Positions 1-7,244 of a stretch of DNA of 14,160 bases are shown here, one piece after another. A model generated the notes under the pieces. The model had not been told where the DNA came from. It did no database searches and worked only from the letters and a program-made list of their open reading frames with translations. A program made the translations under genes and the position numbers. How positions within the stretch are numbered: the first letter of the stretch is position 1; every line of letters begins with the position of its first letter. Source of the stretch: Ectocarpus siliculosus (Eukaryota > Sar > Phaeophyceae > Ectocarpales > Ectocarpaceae); assembly GCA_000310025.1 (NCBI GenBank), contig FN649728.1:2977981-2992140 (forward strand), given 5' to 3'.

Positions 1-2959
1 GTGATCTTTGGTCAGCTCGAGTTGTGGGCGAGCACCGTTACCGCCCAGATTTGAAAGAAAAAATGCGGCGAAACTTGAAGGAATCCCATGCAAACCCCGG
101 GGACACGACCAACACATCCCCGTATATATCTTCCCTTGCCTTTCTTACGCTGCCGACGGCCCTTCCCCCCTCCCCCCCCCCCTCTCTCCTTGTCTCTATA
201 GCAGAGGCACAGAAGACACGCGCCTTGCAGTTCCATGTCCGGCTGGCGCCAGGTATTGTTCAAAGACAGATACACACATGCTGAGGAGGTGTCAAAAAAA
301 GAAAAAAAGCCGTTGGCACATTTTGGTCGACCAAAAAAAAAATGTTTTTTTTTACACCCGCAGTCCAGTCAGGCAGAGGGCGAGGTTAGAGAAATGGCGT
401 CCTGAGAATGGAATGGAAGTGCGTGTGCTTGTTCCCAGCAGGGTGTAGCAGCCCGTCCAAGAAAACTAGACTAACGCCGCACTTCATCTCTCAACAACCG
501 CTGAACAGCGCAGACTTTTTAGGAACCTTGACTCGAGCGAAAGGGCACGCGTATTTAGCATCTTTTGAGTGTTTCGGTTTTCACTCAAAATTGGAACGGG
601 TGGGGAAAACAACGACAACACACGGCGAAGGGCGACGAAACGATGTCGGCTGTAATGTTTGCTTGCTTTTCCGCAGATCAAAATAGATGCGGGGGGTAAT
701 GCCGTGTCGAGTGTCAACCCCGTTGAAGGGACCGGGCGGGCCGTTCGCCTACTACTTGGGCCACTCACTAGCTCATGCAACGTATTTTTTCACGTTTTGG
801 TAGGAAAAAGAAGGAAAGCGTAGTGGACACCGTAGACACACTGGTAGCGCTCCGCTAACGCTATTAATTCGTAGTTCATTATTCCCGACTCTTATCCGTG
901 GATAGAGATGGGTTCGTGGTGCACAATATTAAGAAAAAAATAGGGGAAAAAACACGCATGGATGTTTAGTTTCCCCGCCAGACCGTCACAACAGACAGAC
1001 GCCCTCTGACACAAACACAAGGACAAATAAACGCGTTATTCTCAACACGCTGCGATCGATCTCTCTTCTGGGGTGGTCCACGGAGAACTCGCGCACCGAC
1101 AGACGAGATTGGTTGTGATTGTAGGTCATTGCGAAGGAACGGGGCGTTGAATGTTGAATGCTCGCTCAGCGAACCGACTCCCTATCAGTCCTGAGAGGGA
1201 GGGAAAAAACACAACAAAAACAACGTCATGAACTGGGCGACAACCGAAAAGGATAGTCAAACCGAGGACTAAGGGTAACCTTGAACATATTGTAGGGAAG
1301 ACAAGAAAAAAGCGAACAACGCGATGTTTGCTTCAACACAAGTATCGACGTACTACAACCAACCGTGTAAATAAACTAGACAAACACAAGCTGAACACGG
1401 AATAACAAAAATAATGTAGAACACCGAGAACACCCACAAACAAGCGTGAGTGCGAACGATTTGCCCGGGCTTCGTGCATGCCCATGCACAAATATCTCAC
1501 CACCAACTGGAGCGATAGCTCTGCCCAGCACACATTCTGCCCAGCCTTCTATTTACAAAGTGATAACCATCAAGCAAAGTCGATCCCTCCCTACCCCAAT
1601 CTCGCGCTGCTACTCGAAACCCATCGTTGTTGTTCTTTTTACAGAGCGGCGACACTACGGTACAGAGAAAACTACATCGCGTGACTTGCTACGCACATAC
1701 AGCGATTACAGATACCGCCGAAATCGAGCGGCCTGCCCAAGTCGACGCTTGCCAACCCCGATGTATTCATGCACATCGATCGGCTGAGACCACCAGGGCA
1801 GGCTTTGACCAAGAACATGAAAGAAAAACTTGAAAGGGTGTCGACTATTCAACAGTCTTCCTACACTTACTTACGTCAGGCAACGCCAAAATTTCTTGCA
1901 CAAATCGAAACGAGCCACGTTCACTGGCCAGACATGAACAACGCAGAAAGTGTCGGGGGGAGAAAACAGATTTCCCCGCTTCCACCCGTTCGTCCCCGCT
2001 TGAAGACGCGCTGGTCTGGGGGGCGAACAACCAAAAAAGAAAAAACAAAGGAGGCGTGAGTACACACCTGCAGCCCCCCCAGCCCCCCCGCCCCCCCAAC
2101 CGGACCGCCTTCGCGAGGATTTCATTCATAATCTACGAAATAGAGAGGGTAGCTCCGTATCCCCATCCCTCACCCTAACCCCCAACCCCCCACCCCGTGC
2201 CCCCTACTAAAACCAAGCTTAAATATCCTTGCGAAGCCTACAGCAGTACTGCCACAACCCTCCAACCCCCGTCCATCAAAACACACCCACCCACAGCTGT
2301 GCCGCTCTCTGACCACCACAAACCAAGCCATGTCACATCCCGTATGCATCGAGTTTGGTGATTCCGAGGAAACATCGGAGGAGCATCGATTTCGAGATCT
2401 ACCTGCGGGGCCACCATCTCAAGCGTAACGGTACATGACACGGCAACCATGACCCCGACCCGTCTTTCCTCCCCGGCACCAATCTTTCGTTGCATGACAA
2501 TATCATCACCATAAGCAAACCATCAGAACCATCGCATTGGCGACCTTTCTCTCTGGCCCCGCCTCGTTGCACGTCTCGTGTTTTGTTAGCGAGATTTCCG
2601 CCATGTCGTACAACCCGAAAACAAAATGAACAATCAAAACCAATAAAAGCTCTTCACTTGATATCGATCCACCTCAGCCTCACTCGCGCGCCGCCGCCAC
2701 TCTCATCTCCCCAATAGCCCAATAGTCTTCCATCGGAAAGCCTTTCCTACCGCCCGTGTTATCTCCCCCCCCTTCGGGCAAAAAGGAAGAGCAAACAGAG
2801 CCATGATGAGGCTGTCGAACCCAGAAGATCCAACGAACCAAGCTCAGTATCGATCCATGACGACGATGATCATGATCATACGCACAGATCATGATCACCC
2901 CCCAAGTGTCGAATCCTGACGACAACGATCATCATGATCGCCGACGATCATCAATCATG
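1..2959. other. 3' flank without a supported gene
   Basis: Homopolymer runs, poly-C tracts and low-complexity open frames. No frame here shows a recognisable domain. Two short coding-like stretches (677-823 and 2330-2428, plus strand) are described under findings. The gene's 3' UTR presumably occupies the right end, but no clear poly(A) signal could be assigned. Confidence 0.6.
2173..2204 (-). repeat. G-quadruplex-prone run
   Basis: On the minus strand five G runs (5, 4, 6, 5 and 3 G) are separated by loops of 1-3 nt, which fits the usual quadruplex pattern. A second G7-C-G7-CT-G7 run lies at 2074-2097. Confidence 0.75.
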
Positions 2960-2978
2960 TCAATCACCCCCCAAGTGT
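2864..2978. repeat. GATCAT palindrome cluster with a duplicated gene 3' end
   Basis: Several overlapping GATCATGATC-type palindromes lie directly downstream of the stop codon. A 16-bp stretch (ATCACCCCCCAAGTGT) occurs identically at 2894-2909 and 2963-2978. The second copy is the end of exon 8. Confidence 0.88.
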
Positions 2979-3135
2979 ATCTTCTTGGCCTCGCTTTGGG
3001 CCTCCATCTCCTCCAGCTGTTCCTCGCCAACAGCGGCCCCCGAAGGCTGCGTCCAGGTGGGCAGCCTGATGTCCGTCGTGAAGGCCAGGACCCGGAGGGC
3101 GACTGCCGACAGGAAACCGCTCATGATTCGCACGA
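2960..3135 (-). CDS. Exon 8: helix 7, C-terminal tail and TGA stop
   Basis: The acceptor is TTATTGTGCAG. It encodes the last helix (VVRIMSGFLSAVALRVLAF), the short basic end TTDIRLPTW found in the family, and then a charged tail GEEQLEEMEAQSEAKK ending HLGGD and TGA. Residues 340-397. The acidic, possibly coiled tail is an extension beyond bacterial relatives. The last codons are part of a 16-bp sequence repeated just downstream. Confidence 0.92.
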
Positions 3136-3614
3136 CTGCACAATAATACCAGGCCGGCAACAAAACAAGAAAAAAGTACAAGGAAGCAGGAAGAGGGGGT
3201 ACATGATTCGGAAGACCGAAGCGCAAAAAATATGCAGGGAAGCAAGGGGGCGAGGTTTGCGGGCACGCGTGGAACGAGGATAGAAAGTTGTCGAGGGAAG
3301 GTGGCGCCAAGTTGGCTTCGGCCCGAGAAGCGGCACAGAAGGGAGGCATTTGCGAGAGTGCGAGAGAGACAGAAATGGATGGACTATGTTACTACCGCAG
3401 AGAGAAGAAGAGAGCGAAAAAGTGCATGGCGCGCGAACGAACTGGCATCACAACCGTCTCCAGCAACCATCATCAAGAGTCTGTATGAAGCTCCGTATCA
3501 ACAAAAACCAAAAGAAATATCGACATACACGAGATGAAACGTCGAACTAAACGTCAACTGCTGTAGCAGTTCCGCAGCAGTACCAAATCCAACGCCATGC
3601 AAACTCTACTCTCT

Positions 3615-3664
<50 letters not shown>

Positions 3665-6600
3665 AAAGTGTGGTATATAGCATTTGATCAGGTTTCATTA
3701 CCTGGGGGTAAACCCGCCGCTTTGGTGGCGATGTAGACGGCAGACCCCAGCACGGCGGTGGAGGCGTAGATCTCACAGTGCGAGAACAGGATCCTGGGTG
3801 GGCGCTGTCGTGGGGGGGGAGCAAGTAGACAAAATTGTTGTCACAAAACAACATCGATCAGGTCGACCAAAACGGGGTGCTGGTGTACGTAGGCATGTAG
3901 ACGGACACGAAGAGGTCAGATACATGGAGAGATGCATATAATCCTCACACCAATATAGAGATACGTGTGTTCTAGCGACATTGATTAGAATTCCGGGGCT
4001 CCGTGGCACACGAACTCACACCGTGTAGATACACAGGATGCCATTCCGAGTTACCTGGGTAGGTCTTTGGGGGCTCCGTTGCACATAAGTCGATCACGAT
4101 TGACTCTTACCCTATACCTGTATATCCGAACACCTACAGTACGAGGCGACCAAGATCGAAAACATGTCACAACACGCCACAACAACGAAAAAGACGGCCG
4201 GCGGATTTTATGCGCGTCCGGGATGATGGCGTTGATCAAGATCCCATTGAACGCCAGAAAAAGAAGAGAGCCAAAAAGACTTATATTGGTATATCGTCCA
4301 CTAGATAGAAACAAACTAGGGGTTGCGAGCTGTACCGTTGTACTACTAGCCAGGGAGTGCGATGAAGATGATGGCTTTCACAACGGTGTGCGGTGTGTCG
4401 GAGACACGGGTCGTTCGAGAAGCCCGGCCACAACAAAATAAGAGGTGGGGAACAAGCATCACGAAAAGAGATGGGGGTTCTCGTCTGGGGAACAAAAAAA
4501 GCGTCTCTAGCGGGAAATTCGGAACTATGTTTCGCGTTGTTCGTAGCCTTGGCTTCGGTGGTGGGCTGCATGTTTAATTGGCGCTTGCGTTCTGGGACAT
4601 ACGTACCGAGCAGAGCACATCGCGGATCACGCCCCCGAACGTCGATGTTAGCATGCCGCACGCCACACAGACCACGTTCGATAAGCCCTGCGTGTGCGGG
4701 GGGGTGTCGGGCGAGCTGGTGAGGAAGAGGGGAGCAAGCAGCAAGCTCATGAAAATGAGAGCAGGCGTGTCACAGACGGGGATGGGTGATAGAGAGGGAG
4801 GGAGCGTGCGTGTATGAGAGAGGGGGGGGGGGATGGGGGGGGGGGGGGGCAGCTAGCGCATGGCGGGTGAAAATACGGGTGCGTGGTGTGGTCACAAGCA
4901 TTTCCGGATTTGCTACACAGCACGTTCGCATGTCTTATTCTAGAAAAACAAACACAAAAAAACAGCAAAAAACATCTACTGGTTTTCGTCAATCCTCCTC
5001 TTTGCTCGTGCTTGGCTCACGATCCAAGCTTCGGCTACAACTCTACGTATATCTCAAACGAGTGTTTTAGAAAATCGTGCACAACGGCAAAGCAGTGAAC
5101 CACCCCACTCGCGCGAGGTGAAACCAAGTTCGATGCATGCGAGCGTGTTAGGTTCAAACCACCGAACCACCTTGCGCACGCCGGCCTGGGCCCCGATGCA
5201 GCAGAACGCCCCAACCCCCATCGCGTCCACCCAGTTGAGCAGCGCCATGTCATCCCGGACACCTTTGGGATAGGGTTAGTGATGCGGTGCGGGACGGTTC
5301 ACGGGAGTGGGGTGGGATGGCACCGGACGCCGGCGGTTGTGAACAGGGATATGGTTAGAGCGCCCTACGGCTGCCCAAAACTGATTCGCCCAACGCTTCC
5401 CTCTACAACACGTTGCCTGTGGCCATCATCGAGCCGCGCCCGATTTTCGAGCACGACAAACGACGTACCCAATGCTTTTACCACCACGGCCGGTATGGTA
5501 TGGTATGCATCAGGCTACCCCCTTGGTCAATATTTCAAAAACCGAACCACAAAAATGCCAGACAAGAAACGAGGACCGGCCCAGAAACATCGTGGTGGCG
5601 AATGGCGAAGTCAGCCTGCCGATCCCAATCGAAGCAGCAAGCATCAAGGTTGGCCGAAAACCCAAAAGACCGCAACAAGCTCGGGGAGGGGAGGGCGGTG
5701 GCCGCCGCGGTGGGTCAGCTACGCCATTGCGTCAGGAGCTCCTATCGCGCGAGCACCAGGCAATAAGCTGCATCGCACAGCCTCCTCTTCCCGACGGATA
5801 GGTCTCACACGCGTGAGTTACCGCGCGATATGACGACGAGGACAGCGCACAGACAGCACGCAGTGTACGGCATGGGCGGTTGTACGATACGGTACGGTAC
5901 GGCGCGGTGCGGCGCGGTGCAGTGCGGTACGAAACGGTACGTTATGGTACGGAATGGAATGGAGCGGCATATCCCGGTGACAGGAAGGAGCGGGGGCGTG
6001 CTGCCAGGGACCGTTCAATGTCACCGCCGACATCAACTCCAGGGCTCAAACAACGCCGACACCAACGACACCCGCGTGTGTGCTTTTATTACTAGCATCG
6101 ACCGGCTGACCTATGAAAAGACGTCTGTCTCAGTGCGATTGAACAAAATAATATCAACAAAATATTTTCTAAAGGCCATGATCCTTGAGCCCCCGTGTGT
6201 GTGTGTGGTAAACCTATTGTAGAGGGTGAAACGGCACTTAGCGTAAGTCAGTCGCACCCACCACCCACCTCTCTCCGCGAGATAGGACCAGAGGAAGAAG
6301 ATGCCGACGGTGGTGGCGAGGCACATCCACAGGTACTCCGTCTCGTGCATCCAGAAGACGGGGGTGTTGCCGAGAAGCACGTCACGCACGGTGCCCCCTC
6401 CCGTGGCCGTGATGGTCCCCACGATGATGCACCCTGAAATCGATCACGCCGCGGAACCCCCCCCCAGGCACGCACGTCGTGCACGTGGTCGGTAGAACGT
6501 GGTCGAAGGCGACATTATGAGCTCACGACAAAGGGAGGGAAGAAACCAAAGGTATTTTTTTTTTTTCTAGGCGGGTCAAGGTCATCGTGCGCAAATTATA

Positions 6601-7211
6601 CCCGTGTCTTTATGGAAAACCATCGCCGAAAAAGAGAAAGACAATTGTCGGCACATTGAACAAGCCGTTGACACCAGACCGGGACAAGAAAGAGTGTTTA
6701 GACAGAGGGTAGGACGCGCGCACGGACGGTGCTGCTGCGCCTTCTGTATCGCGCGGCACCTCATGGCGGTCCCCATCCCTCAACGTGGCAGAAGGATGGG
6801 GCACTTTGCGGGCCTGTAATAACGGACGAAAATTGCCCCCTGCCCATCCTACACATACTGTCATTATTTCGTTTCAGGTATATATCCCTGCCAGCAGCAT
6901 TGATCACAGACAACGTCGATTTCCTGGTCACACTTCTAAGGCTGCCACCATTTCGCTTCCCTCGGCCTACTGCTATTTAGCTCAGTAGCGGCAGAGAAAC
7001 GTTCTTCGTTCAGGGTAGTCTCCGTTTGGCGGAGGAGCGACCCCACAAGCAAGCACGACTGACTGCTGTCTTGTGTGCTCGGTCGTGACATCGATTTACG
7101 GCGTGTCTTGGGTATGTGGTATGTGGTAGTGGGAAAGGATAACATGCTGGAACTCCTCGTTGTTACAGGTGCTGTTTTCTCTCTTTGTCTCACTTCCTCT
7201 CTCTATGTCTC

Positions 7212-7244
<33 letters not shown>

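Noticed and set aside
8-448. Plus-strand 146-codon ORF
   Set aside because: Low-complexity Pro- and Lys-rich product made from poly-C and poly-A runs, with no domain and no splice context.
2891-3283. Plus-strand 130-codon ORF
   Set aside because: Antisense shadow of exon 8, where the minus strand encodes the conserved helix 7.
4051-4314. Minus-strand 87-codon ORF with a hydrophobic stretch, as a possible extra exon between exons 6 and 7
   Set aside because: Exons 6 and 7 join in phase 0, and together they match the family alignment with no gap, so an insert is not needed.
5148-5162. GGTTCAAACC, resembling a tRNA B box
   Set aside because: No A box or acceptor stem at the right distance on either strand.
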